Source of the DNA: Hirundichthys speculiger
Lineage: Eukaryota; Chordata; Actinopteri; Beloniformes; Exocoetidae
DNA length: 64,000 nt
NCBI GenBank assembly: GCA_018398805.1
Contig: JAGFBZ010000289.1
Coordinates: 3,737,001-3,801,000 of the forward strand
Reading direction: 5' to 3'
Shown here: positions 24,152-35,200 of the stretch, in pieces
Position numbering within the stretch: position 1 is the first letter of the stretch
Layout of the letters: every line of letters starts with the position of its first letter
Program-made: the position numbers and the translations under genes
Notes under the pieces: model-generated
Seen by the model: only the letters and a program-made list of their open reading frames with translations
The model's database searches: none
What the model was told of the DNA's origin: nothing

Positions 24152-24444
24152 TTGTGGCGAATCAAACATGTTGCTGTTAATCAACATGTAAATTATTTTC
24201 AAATTAACAGACAATCAGATAATCAGTTTTTATTTCAATTTAACAAGCTTCAAATGATAATAATCAAGTGTTTCACTCTAGAAAGTTTCATTGCTTGATC
24301 TATGGTGCCAGAGTCTGCAGTTTTGAAATAAAGACTAAAAAGTAAAAAGTAAAATGACAACAGCTTGAAGGCTTTTAAAACACTACATGTCATTGTTTGC
24401 TTTAAAAAAAAAAAATGTTACATGCTCATGTTACTCATGTAACA
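24152..24444. other. Spacer, nothing recognised
   Basis: AT-rich spacer before the LINE 3' end. Confidence 0.3.
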
Positions 24445-24830
24445 TTAAGTTCAATTCAGTTCAATTCAATTTTATTTCTATAGCGTTTGTTACAATGCCG
24501 GTTGTCTCTAGGCGCTTTGCAGAAACCAAGAGCATGACCCCCGAGCAAATACCATTAACTAAAATTACAATATTAAATCCTAATCAAGGTTAATGGCAAG
24601 TTAAAAAAAAAAAAAAAAAAAAAACTCCCACGGTGGGAGGAAAAAACCTTTAACCCAAACAGTGGCAAGGGAAAAACTCCACTTTAAGAGGAAGAAACCT
24701 TAAGTAGGACCTGGCTCATAATGGGGGACCTTCCTGGCCAAGGACAGCCGGGTAAAGAAAGAAAGAGGGGGGAGACAGGACAGAGAGAGGATGTAGGACA
24801 GAGAGAGGAAAGCACATACACTCTGGCAAC

Positions 24831-25188
24831 CAGGGCTGTAGCCAGGAATTTTTCAGGGGGGGGCACAAATGGCACATGTGACAATTTCACGCGCGAAATG
24901 TTTATGTTTATGGGCTACCAGACCTGCTCCACAAGAGCTACTCACCTGACTCTGGGCCCCAGGGAGGGAGGGGGAGTCTACTTCACACCTTGGGTGACTG
25001 ACTAAAGCCGACTTGACACCTTTGCCAGGTGGTGTCAGACTGGTGAGGGGAAGGAAGGGGGGCACAGATTTCAGAGGGGGGGGGGCACAGATTTGGCTGA
25101 GAGAGGTTTTTTCTTTAAAAAAGACATTTAAAAAAACTCGACTTGATTTTGGTAGGGGGGGCACGGGCCCCCCCTGGCTACGGCCTTG
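24831..25188. mobile_element. hAT-type MITE, 358 bp, 8-bp target duplication
   Basis: Termini CAGGGCTGTAGCCAGG (left) and CCTGGCTACGGCCTTG (right) are inverted repeats with few mismatches. The element is flanked on both sides by CTGGCAAC (24823-24830 and 25189-25196), a perfect 8-bp duplication as made by hAT transposases. There is no coding capacity. It has several runs of 7-10 G near both ends and in the centre (for example near 25075-25085). Confidence 0.88.
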
Positions 25189-25580
25189 CTGGCAACACTA
25201 CACTAGACAAAATGCATAAATAGTTATTATCCATTAGCTTCAGCACTGAGAATTCCAGCACTTATATTCTGACTGGTTCATTGTCAGTATGAAATACAGA
25301 GATGACTATATAAACAGATATAGGTCGCAGCACTGAGGTGAGATGGTCAGAGGACTAGATTGCCAGTCAGCATGTCATTCGGTACCCCGAATACATCTAC
25401 ACACACAGGTGGAGGTAAACGCTGGGATGGCAAGAGGATGGAACTGCAATTCAGCATGCAACTCAGAAAAATCTGGCCTGCAGACATACAGAAAGAAAAG
25501 AGAAAAAAGCAGGGCAAAACAGCACAACAAACTACAGGGAAAAAAATGGAGCACAGTTTCAGTAACAAGGTGCTACTAAT

Positions 25581-25923
25581 GACCTCCGCCAAGGAGGTTA
25601 TGTTTTTGCCGGCGTTTATCTGTCTGTCTGTGTTGTAGATAACTCAAAAAGTTATGGATAGATAATGATGAAAATTTCAGGAGTTGTCAGAAATGTGAAA
25701 AGGAAGAACTGATTTCATTTTGGGTGTGATCCGGAAGCAATCCTTGATTCTGGATCACTTTCAAATTTTTGATAACAATTCGCTAAATGGGACCGAAAAT
25801 TTTGTTTCTCAATATCTCCGTTAATTATTGCCCAAAACTCAGGAAATTCTACTCAGGGATTCGCTATATGGGGGAACTGTTGTGCTTGGTGGAGGTCTGC
25901 GCACTCCGAGTGCTTTTCTAGTT
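25581..25923. mobile_element. Palindromic-ended dispersed repeat
   Basis: Opens with GACCTCCGCCAAGGAGG, itself a hairpin, and closes with TTGGTGGAGGTCTGCGCACT then TTTTCTAGTT. The GACCTCC(G/A)CCAAG motif is therefore inverted at the two ends. The body has AACTCAAAAAGTTATGGATA and AATGATGAAAATTTCAGGAG. This is a non-coding dispersed repeat that I have seen widely in fish. Superfamily not assigned. Confidence 0.55.
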
Positions 25924-26125
25924 AACTATCAAATGAGCTGGAGGAGGAAAAAGGGAGAAGGGAAATGGAAGGAAAGGGAGAAGAGCAGTAGAGACACCGC
26001 TCAGCAGATCATGTTGGTGTCCCCCTGCAGCGTAGGCCTGTAGCAGTATAGCTATGATGAAGCTATGATTGAGACGAGCCTACTCTAGTCTTAGCTACTA
26101 CAACTATGGCTATAACTATTAGCCC

Positions 26126-26542
26126 CTACACACTATTGTTTAGACTGCAGGCTTTACTTAACAGAAATGTTTTCAAATTAGTTTTAAAGATGGAGGTGGT
26201 GTCAGCCTCCTTAACCCAAATTGGTAGCTGGTTCCATAAAAAAGGTACCTGGTAGCAGAAGGCCCGTCCTCCAAATCTACTTTTAGATATTCTGGGAACG
26301 ATGAGTAATCCTGCACTCTGAGAGCGGAGAGCTCTATTAAGAGCATAACATGCTATCAGGTCTAGTAGATAATGAGGAGCTCGGCCATTTAGGGCCTTAT
26401 ATATGAGAAGCAGAATTTTAAACTTGATTCGAAATTTCACGGGAAGCCAATGGAGGAAGGCTAACACAGGAGAGACTGAAACTGACTGGATGACTTGCAT
26501 AACCCCAGTTACTAAAACATTGTGACACTGCCTTAAAAACAA
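26126..26542 (-). pseudogene. LINE reverse transcriptase, C-terminal fragment
   Basis: Open for 138 codons to a natural stop. Diagnostic stretches are VSPVLAFLHWLPVKFRIKFK, ILLLIYKALNGRAPHYLLDL, LRSQSAGLLIVPRISKSRFG, GGRAFCYQVPFLWNQLPIWV and KTNLKTFLLSKA. This is the conserved C-terminal tail found after the RT domain in L2/Rex1-type LINEs. The catalytic RT core (FADD-type) lies upstream and is absent. It was lost by 5' truncation or by the adjoining Tc1-like insertion at about 26523. Confidence 0.85.
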
Positions 26543-26719
26543 ATAAAAACAGAATGCAGTGATTTGAAAAATGTCAACATCCCATATTTTATTTCAAATC
26601 GCACATTAAGAACATATCAGATGTCGAAACTGGAACATTTTACCACTTTATGGAAAATATTAGCTCATTTTGGCTTTGATGGCAGCAACACATCCCAAAA
26701 AAGGGTGATGTTTAAATAA

Positions 26720-27460
26720 CTGTCTGTAAACATCTGGGAATTGAGGAGACCAGTTGCTGGGGTTTCTGTAGAGGAATGTTGTTCCATTCTTGTCTGAAGC
26801 AGAATTGTGCTCAATAGTCTTAGACCTTCGTTGCTGGACTTTTTGTTTTATGATGGACCAAATTTCATTTTTTTTTTTTTAATTGGTGAAAGGTCTGGTT
26901 CGCAGGTAGGCCAGTTCGGTAACCGGACTCTTTTTCTTTGAATCCATGTTTTAATGGATGCAGTGTGTAGTTTAACGTTGTCTTGATGAAATATACAAGG
27001 CTACTTAAAAGAGACGTCTGCATGGGAGTATATGTTGCTCTAAAACCTCTTTGTAGTCTTCAGCATTGACGGTGCCTTTTCAGATGTGTAGGCTTCCCAC
27101 ACCACAGACACCAGTGCAACCCCCATACTATCAGAGATGTAAGCTTTTGAACTGTCTGCTGATAGCAAGCTGGATGGTCCCCCTCCTCTTTAGTCTGCAG
27201 GACATAGCATCCATGGTTTCCATAAAGAATTTCAAATTTTGATCCTTCTGACCACAGAAGTTTTCTGTTTTGCCTCAGACCATTTTAGATGAGCTTTGGC
27301 CCAGAGAAGACAGTGGCATTCCTGGATTGCGTTCACACATAGCTCCTTCTTTGCATGATACATCTTTAACTTGTATTTGTGGAATGCATGGTGAACTCTG
27401 TTCACAGACAGTAATTTCTGATGTTCCTGAGGCCACAAGATGATGTCCAGAAGACAACCA
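26720..27460 (-). pseudogene. Tc1-like transposase pseudogene, middle and C-terminal parts
   Basis: The best open part (27232-27438) reads MWPQEHQKLLSVNRVHHAFH, KYKLKMYHAKKEL and LLWAKAHLKWSEAKQKTSVV. This is the linker and start of the catalytic domain of a Tc1 transposase. The expected WSDES-type first catalytic motif is mutated. Further down, TGVCGVGSLHI-type and TINAE-like pieces appear in shifting frames. Numerous stops and frame changes make it dead. It is a different Tc1 family from the one at 12669, with much longer terminal repeats. Confidence 0.7.
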
Positions 27461-27549
27461 TAGCTATTTTTAATTCAGGGCTGCCTGGGGGCTCAAGGAT
27501 CACCCAAATTCAGTTTTGACCTTTGGCCCTGCCCCTAGCAGACACTCCC

Positions 27550-27689
<140 letters not shown>

Positions 27690-27753
27690 TTTTATTTTAC
27701 TATTTCCTCCCTCTTTTAATGTACCCTTTAATGCTTCTGTCATGCTTCTCGTG

Positions 27754-28059
27754 CAGTGGTTCTCAAACTTTTAATGCTGCATACCACCTGAGAAACTGTT
27801 CAGCTCTCTGAGTACCACCATGATGACCAATTTTAAAATATAGCTATATATGCCTTATCAATTAGCTTTAAATTCACAGGAGAAATGTTTATTCCTTATT
27901 GTAGTTATTTATTGTTACCTGCATTTCATTTAAACCATATTTATAATGCATTGTATGTTTCCGATTTAATAAAAAAAAAGAAAAGTGAAAATGTGAAAAG
28001 TCCTGACATTCCCCTGGGTACCACCGGAGAGCGCTCGTACCACATTTTGCGCACCACTG
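27754..28059. mobile_element. hAT-type MITE, 306 bp
   Basis: Left end CAGTGGTTCTCAAACTTTT. The right end, read inverted, is CAGTGGTGCGCAAAATGTGG. Flanks TTCTCGTG (27746-27753) and TTCTAGTG (28060-28067) match at 7 of 8 positions, as expected for an older 8-bp hAT target duplication. Internal GTACCACC motifs occur near both ends. Non-coding. Confidence 0.8.
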
Positions 28060-28639
28060 TTCTAGTGTTTTAAGTAAGGCACCTTGAATTGACCCTTTGG
28101 TAAGCACCGCTCCCTACCACTTTTCCCTTGTTACTGTCACTAGGTTGGACACTTGCTGCTCCTGCGTTAAGGACTGTGTTAATTTGCTATATATCCGATG
28201 CGTGTCATCAGTATTTATATTATACTAGAATAACGCCACAGTGAAACATTGCTGCTGGGACCTGCAATAGTGACTCAAGGTGTCCAGAACGTCTGGAGGG
28301 GGCATTTTTTTATTCCCTTTCCCAAGCCAAAACAAACAGTGGAAAAATGCAGGCTCTGGGTTCAGTTATGTGTCCGTCCACACAAGCAACTGAATTTGGG
28401 GAAAGTTACAAAACACACCAACATTTACTCCAAGGTAAGTTTGCTTGTTTATTAATAGACTGATTTAACCACTGTTTAGTAAAAGTAATAATATGATTTA
28501 GCAGCAGGGAGGGTGATGAGTGAAAACGTCTCTCTGTTAGCAATAGCTCTGGTCTATCGTAGAGATCATTGACACAAATAGTAATTAGTCTTGTATACGA
28601 AATGTGCTATACAAATAAACTTGTCTAGCATTGGTATCT

Positions 28640-29037
28640 CTGTCTGACCATATGAGAGTGAATCCAGGTAGATCCACGGAGTCTGAGATGTTTTGATTCA
28701 ATCAGATTTCAGTAAAACACATAAGGCTGCACTCACGGTACACTTTCTGACTCTTCACCAGTATCTCCAGTTCATCACTCATGTTGGTCAAGGAGTTGAC
28801 ATTTCCCATGATGACTGATGGCAGAAAGGGCTTGTACCTCCATTTCCTGGCCTTCACCGTTGCATCAGCATGGCAACCATGAAATCTGCTCTTAATTGCA
28901 GCTGGAATAGGTTGATATACTCCAGATTTGCTCCCTTTCAATGAAAGAAGCTCTTCTCTTGAATAAAACTCTTCCTTCCACAGTAATATCCACAGAATAT
29001 CCATAATGATGATGATGATGGTCCTGAAAGTCTTCAC
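28640..29037 (-). pseudogene. LINE ORF2 endonuclease, N-terminal fragment
   Basis: Minus-strand frame with KARKWRYKPFLPSVIMGNVN, SLTNMSDELEILVKSQKVYR and ECSLMCFTEI. After a stop it continues with LNQNISDSV and DLPGFTLIWSDRDTNA. This is the start of the apurinic-type endonuclease of teleost LINEs (the SLxNKxDEL and CFTETWL region). The rest of the endonuclease and the RT are missing, which is unusual because LINE copies normally lose their 5' ends. It lies inside the split Tc1-like element. Confidence 0.75.
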
Positions 29038-29292
29038 AATTTTACATTTTCTGTTCCAGAATTCTTAGATGCAGTTTGTTGCATATTGGTGAACCTCTCC
29101 CCATCTTTACATCCAAGAGGCTCTGTCTCTGAAATACTCCTTTTTATAATGCAAAGCATTTCTGTTCTTAATGTTCTTTCTGTTCTATTGGGAATAAAAT
29201 TTGGGTTCATGAAGTTTGCAAATCATTGCACTCTGTTTTTAATTTTCCTTTTTATACAGCATCCCAACTTTTTTAGAATTGGGGTTGTTCGT

Positions 29293-30782
29293 GACTCTGA
29301 AGACTACCACACAGTTTGCACCTCGTCTAATTAAACATTTTCTACAGTTCTTTCACTTTTCTTCTCTGTAGTCTGTCACAATTGGTTAGATTTACATATT
29401 AAAAAATGCACAATAATAGTTAAGAATAAATGAAGAAAAACAACAATATTAATGAACACTCATTAGGTTAACTATCATGTCTTGTGAATGCTGCAATATG
29501 CCAAAGAAATGCTATACAGTACATGAAATGCTGTACTATGTTTTTGTACTGTGAACAAACACAGCTGTTATGTCTTCTTGAGCTGGAAGCATAAAATCAG
29601 TTTTATTCGCTTAGTGTGGTGATAAATATTCGTGACTTGACACCACTAATGCCATGCTCCCATGTTAGCAGCTAAAAGAGCTGATGAAAAAAAATTATCT
29701 CAGCATGCCTTTTCTCTCTGAGATGTGTGGCTGTGCCGAGATAGGCTGTCAGTTGCAAAGCATCTCATGTGTATCTTTATTACATGTGGGGAGAGGACAG
29801 TCACTCATCTGTGACTCAATTACAAGAAGACAACAAAGGAGCAGTATGATCGGTTCTGTATGGGATCCACATCGCAATCATATTTGGGGCTTGTAAATTG
29901 AATTAGAGAGCAGGAATGGGAGCAGGTAAAAGGCAGACACAAGAGGGCTCTTTGCTCATCAAGACTAATTGTGTCTCCAAGTGACACAAAGGCTTGAATA
30001 GAGAACGTGCCGCTGCAATCAGACGGCTGTGTGCTTGTTCATCAGCTCAGAACGTTTCTGCACCATCGGCTCCTCTGTCTGAGCCTATGACAACAGAGGA
30101 AACTGCAGTGCGCTGATTGCAGCTGCAACCCTATAACAGGGAAGTGCAGTTATTTTAGGCAGCAATTGGTCAAGAAAATATCACACAGAAAGCCATATCG
30201 TCAGGGTAGCTGGGTGGCTCCTGTAACATTTTTTAACTCACACAATAGTTGGCAGCTGATATTGACCCAGTAAAGAATTTTAAAAAGAGGAAGAAATAGA
30301 AGTTACAGTTTTCCAGCATTATATTATGTAATTTAACATTGGACTTATATCATTTTGACATGAGATACATACTGTTTATCTCATCTTACCACGAAGTAAA
30401 ACACTGGCACTAGAGGCTTTTGACATGACTTTCTATGTTCCTTTTTCTATATTTTAGAAGTGCTGTTTATGCTGTTCTTTCTGCTTCATTGATTTGTACA
30501 CTGCAGCTGAAGAGCCCAAAATGAACTCTCCACAAGGATGCATACTGTAGAACTTCTGTAAACCCACTGAACCGTGTAGAGGCTAAACTGAGTGGATAAC
30601 CGTGACGGAGCTGGCCATCTGAAAAACCTTCTCTGGCCCCATGTGGACTTACAGTATTCTGATAGTTTTACCTGATTATTGAATCTCTGTGACTCTGACC
30701 CAAAATGCTCCAGTGTGTGCAATCTCATTTCCACTTCTGCATAATCAACACTGTAAAGCAGGCAGTAAATATTGTATCAGTA
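29293..30782. other. Spacer, possibly conserved but unannotated
   Basis: No repeat or gene recognised. 29640-30180 is less AT-biased and free of homopolymers, as conserved non-coding sequence often is. That is an impression only. Confidence 0.25.
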
Positions 30783-30845
30783 CAGTACACCCTTATTATT
30801 CGTACGGGGTTACGTTCCGCGAATCCCAAAAATCCACAAATTATT
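30783..30845 (+). mobile_element. Pogo/Tigger-like transposon end (tentative)
   Basis: CAGTACACCCTTATTATTCG, then GGGGTTACGTTCCGCGAATC, follows a TA. This word order is typical of pogo/Tigger-type mariner ends, as far as I recall. No opposite end found. Confidence 0.35.
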
Positions 30846-31619
30846 GAAGTAGTTTTAAAAGGCCTATATTATATACATTAAAGTATTCTTCTTAAACACA
30901 TTCTAAAGACACTCTTACTCATTAATACAGTAATAATGTAGTAATGATAAAATACAAACATTTTAATTTTGTAATGTGATAATATTTATTAATAGAAATT
31001 AGAAAGAAATCATATTCTGTATCATCTCTCTTTTCCAATTCTTTATTTTATATTAACTGACATTGTTATTTTAAAATTATTTACTGGTTGGGGTGAATGT
31101 TTTTCTGCTAAAAAAATGGCCGGAGAAATTCACAGAATTGCCAGGGGCTACCACAAATTCAAATACATTATGAAGAAAAAACTTGGAGAGCAAAATCCTC
31201 GAGTATGTGGGACCGTGAATGATGAACTGCGGATGTGGCAAAATATTACTGAAGATGCACTAACAATTGTTCAGTTTCCATGCCAATACAAATCAAATTT
31301 TTAGTCTTGTTATTTCTTATTTGAATCTATAGAACACCTCCTACATACCCTAAAAGGCAATCAGACAGCTTGTATGTACCATGTGAAGCAGTAGAGGCAC
31401 CGATCCTGACTACTTCACTGATAATCTTAGTTTTACCTGATGGAAAAAAGGGTGATCCCCCCCTGACTGAGCTGCACATTTCTGTTATGGATGAAAACAT
31501 CAAAAACTAAACATATTACTATTCTTTTATTTCTTCTTGTATGCGTGCTTGTATATTTTTGCTTTGTCTTTGTCACCTACAATTTTGTCATCTAGTTCAA
31601 TCACGTAAGGATTTTTAAA
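30846..31619. other. Spacer, nothing recognised
   Basis: AT-rich. The 62-codon frame at 31116-31304 has no recognisable domain. Confidence 0.3.
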
Positions 31620-32210
31620 TTCCTCCACTTCAGGCAACATCTCACCCTCAACCTGGAGAAGGCCTTCTACCCTTTTCTGACTGAGAACCAGGGTCTCAGA
31701 TTTGTTGCTGATTCAATTCTCCACCTCTTCACACATGGCTACAAACCACTCCAGTGAGAGGTGAAGACTGCGGCTCAATGAAGCCAAACCAGACCCTCTT
31801 CCAACCCTTCACCAAGAAATTCTGTGCATAAAAGTTATGAATAAAATTGGTATTAAAGGGCGGCACCGACACAGTCCAGCTCCCATGCAGAACGAATCCG
31901 ACTTACTACGAGCAAACTCATTCCGTCCATATAGGAACTGAATGGTCTGTAGCAACAGGGCCAGTGTCCTATACTCACAGGACGACCCCCTCAGAATACC
32001 CTGAGGAGCACACTCAAATGCTCTGTCCACAAAACACATGTGGACTGGTTGGCTAAAAGGGTATAGAGTCGTTCCACTGTTTCACAGCTGGGAGGCCACC
32101 TGCAAGGTTCATCCTGATTCCGAGGTTCAACTATCAATCAGACTCTCTTCTCCAGCGCCCCTGTAATTGGAAAACACTGTCCAGTCCCCCAAAATGAGGT
32201 TGTACAAGAT
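31620..32210 (+). pseudogene. Coding-like degenerate block, unrecognised
   Basis: GC-richer than its surroundings, with several adjoining open stretches in changing frames on the plus strand (for example LRQHLTLNLEKAFYPFLTEN, then QGLRFVADSILHLFTHGYKP near 31630-31755). It looks like a decayed retrocopy or transposon ORF. I cannot name it. Confidence 0.25.
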
Positions 32211-35200
32211 CAATTGCTACCGTGATGTGTTGCAACAGAAATTAATTACAGCAAATATCCGTTTGAATAATTAATGAACCAGACAACCTCTTCAATGGGT
32301 GTTACATGCTTCAAAAACTTTAAGAAAAGTGTTGGTTGCACTTTATGATTATAGTATTACAGCCCAGTATTATACATGACAGTTCAGACAGATTCCGGGG
32401 CAGAAGAGGTTAATTACGTGATTGTTTTACATATTCAACAGCCTGAAAATAAAAAAATAAAAAAACAAATAGAAAACGTGTTGTGTTATGATTTCATTCA
32501 AAATGTCAAAATATGCAACAAAGATTGCAGCACAGGAAAAAAAAATGAAAAGAAAAATGGCTGGGTGACCTCAGCTAAGAATGACTATATTTCCAGTGGG
32601 ACTGCTGTTTCTGATCTGCTACTCTGTGCTCTTCACAGTGTGAAAAGCCTTTTATGATATTGTCTGTTTAATATCATTGTAAATTAATTTATGCAGCTTT
32701 CCTATACCACGGTTCATGAAACACTTTTTTTTCTCCAATGTTATGTGCTTGCTGGATTATCCATATTGAAAATATGCTTGGATTTCAAAAGGCAAAGTTC
32801 TTCAAAGTATAGAAGAAAAAAAAGTGCTTCTGTGATTCACATCTTACTTTATATTTTTGGCTTAATGTTCTTTTTTTTTCTTTTTTTCAGTAGTGTCAGC
32901 GTTGAAAAGTGTTAGTGCTATAAGGACTCAGATTAAAAAAAAAAATTATAATTGAGGGGGGAGAGGGGCTTAAAGGGGTGATTCAAAAGGACAAACCTCG
33001 GCTGCATCTGAGCTGACAAATATGAAAGAAAAAATACCCTCGCATCAACCATACAATTCCCACCTGCCTATATGCACCAAATCTACACCAGCACCATTAT
33101 AGGACACCATGAGTATAGACAATTTTGTGTTTTTTCAGGTTGTGGTACAGGAAACCACTGCAACAAGTATAGTACATTCAAATATCCAAACTTCTTAGCT
33201 AGCTAGCTAGCTAGCAGAGTCCTCAAAAAGAATTGAAGCATGTTCTAACTTCCTTCTTTTCCTGATTTTCATCCTATAAGAATGTCTGAGCCTGACTGTA
33301 AAATTATTTTTACAGTTACAAAGACAGAAGAGCTCTTTGAACATCACATGGGAACCTGTTTCTGCAGAAACCTGATCATAAAAACAACAAGCAACTAGAT
33401 GGACAGCTTAAGACTGCTACTGAAGGAGAAGGAGCGGTTAAAGTGGTTAGGGACATTTCAGTTTGTGTTTCTTGTTGCACTCAAAATTTGAGAGGTAATG
33501 ACTTTGGGATTAGTTGTACGTGTCAGCGTTATCTAACAAATCCACATTCTCAGATGTCTTGTTAGAGATGGCATTGAGAGTATTGTATTTTATTTGCAAT
33601 AAACTTCATCTGTCCATCAAATGTTGACCTGTCCTGACTCTTTCCATCATCTAAATGTCTTTCTTATGCACTCAAAGGGTGCTGAGTATTCTCAAAGCAC
33701 TCCGATTTCTTGGGTGACTTGTGTCAGAGCAGCACGTTCTCCATATATTTTCCTGTTCTGTTTTGAGTGCAAAATTGCAATCTGATTTAGACTGAAACTG
33801 TTTTGTAAAACAAGTTTTTATTCTCCTCTGAGAAAATGCAAATGGTCTGCCACCAGTATGTTTTTGATATAGTACCTGCAGAAGCTTGTCTCAGCTGTAC
33901 ATCTTGTTTGTCTGGAGAAATGTGGCTTTCTCTTCGGTTTGCTGACATAATGATATCAGCCCTGGCCTCAAATGACATGGGAGGCGTTCTAGGCTCGAGC
34001 AAAGAACAAACTACAACAGTGCAGATTGCAGACCAAAAATATTAACCTTAGAGTTCAATTAGACAATATGATCTTGATACATGGATGTGATGCCAAAGTG
34101 AATTGAATTTTCCTGTGTCTCTCAAATCAGAGGAGACTTGGCTGTGTGATGAATGATGACATTTATTTGATTTGGGAGATATTACAGTAGGTACTGTCAA
34201 AAAATATAAATGGACATAATGCTACAATTGTATTTTACCAGACGACCAATACTCTTTTGAGGAAGTGCAGGAAGAATGGCAAAGACGGAGAGGACGGCCA
34301 GTTCTTTGTTGGCTGGGTATTTCTCAAACAATTGCTGTATAGAAGCCAAACCAGCAAAATCCAATTACAAAATAGATGCCTTTGTTAAACTGTCAGCTGT
34401 AGCATTTTCATTTTATTTAAAATGTGATGTACATTAACAATTTAAACCTTCAAATATCACTGGGACAGGCTCTTTTGCTACATATTAGATATGCATTACT
34501 CTTGAAGGCAGACACGTAATTATTAGTCTTTTGACACACTCAGCTCAATAGCTGTCATTCACCAGATAAGCTGCTCTAAAACATATATTTAGCCTGTGGC
34601 AAAAAAAAAAAAAAAAATGTTATTTCAGGTGTTTAAAGCAATGCAACAAAACCTGAAACCCTAAAAAAAAAAAGTTTATAAAATGATTTAAACTGTAGCT
34701 CAGTTTATTACAGAACAAATCGCACTTCCGCTGGAAGTCCCGCCTCCCAAGTGCCAGCCACTCTACGTCTAGCATGACAATAAACTCCATTTGACTTGAC
34801 TTGTTTCACTACAAGATAAAGGTTTCTAAAGGCAGAGCCAATGAAGAGTGTTACTTTTGGAAGTGTCGGCAGAGTCGGACTGTTACAGGTAAATATTGGT
34901 GTTGCATCTTCTCAGTTTAACCAGTGGGTTAAAATTATCGTATTTTGAGAAAAATATTGTACGTACCTAATTTGCATTCTGACGTGGCTCAGGAACATGT
35001 GCATCAATAAAATAATATCATAGACCATGCACAATGTAGCCTATAAAGCAAGGTCTATAATTAATTAGAGTTTACTAAAGATATTACTGGACCTTTAACT
35101 ACACATCCAGAGTCAGTTTTTGTAATTGGCAGGACAATGTGAAATATTTATTGAGTATTTAGGCTGAATCTGATCCCAGATCATATCCAATAGTGAATCA

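Larger units (their letters stand above)
24445..26542 (-). mobile_element. LINE (L2/Rex1-type non-LTR retrotransposon), 3' half with nested insertions
   Basis: Minus-strand LINE relic. It carries the last ~135 codons of the reverse-transcriptase ORF (26126-26542) and a long 3' untranslated region ending in tandem TTGAA-type units (reverse of TTCAATTCAGTTCAATTC near 24450). The 3' UTR blocks near 24640-24720 (reverse of AAACTCCACTTTAAGAGGAA) and 24530 match the wording of teleost LINE 3' tails that I remember. The UTR is interrupted by a hAT-type MITE (24831-25188) and a palindromic-ended repeat (25581-25923). The 5' side ends where the Tc1-like element begins. Confidence 0.75.

Noticed and set aside
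28640..29037. Same LINE copy as the RT fragment at 26126-26542
   Set aside because: Both are on the minus strand in the right order, but the endonuclease piece lies inside the Tc1-like element and the RT piece outside it, so a single insertion does not explain both without extra rearrangement.
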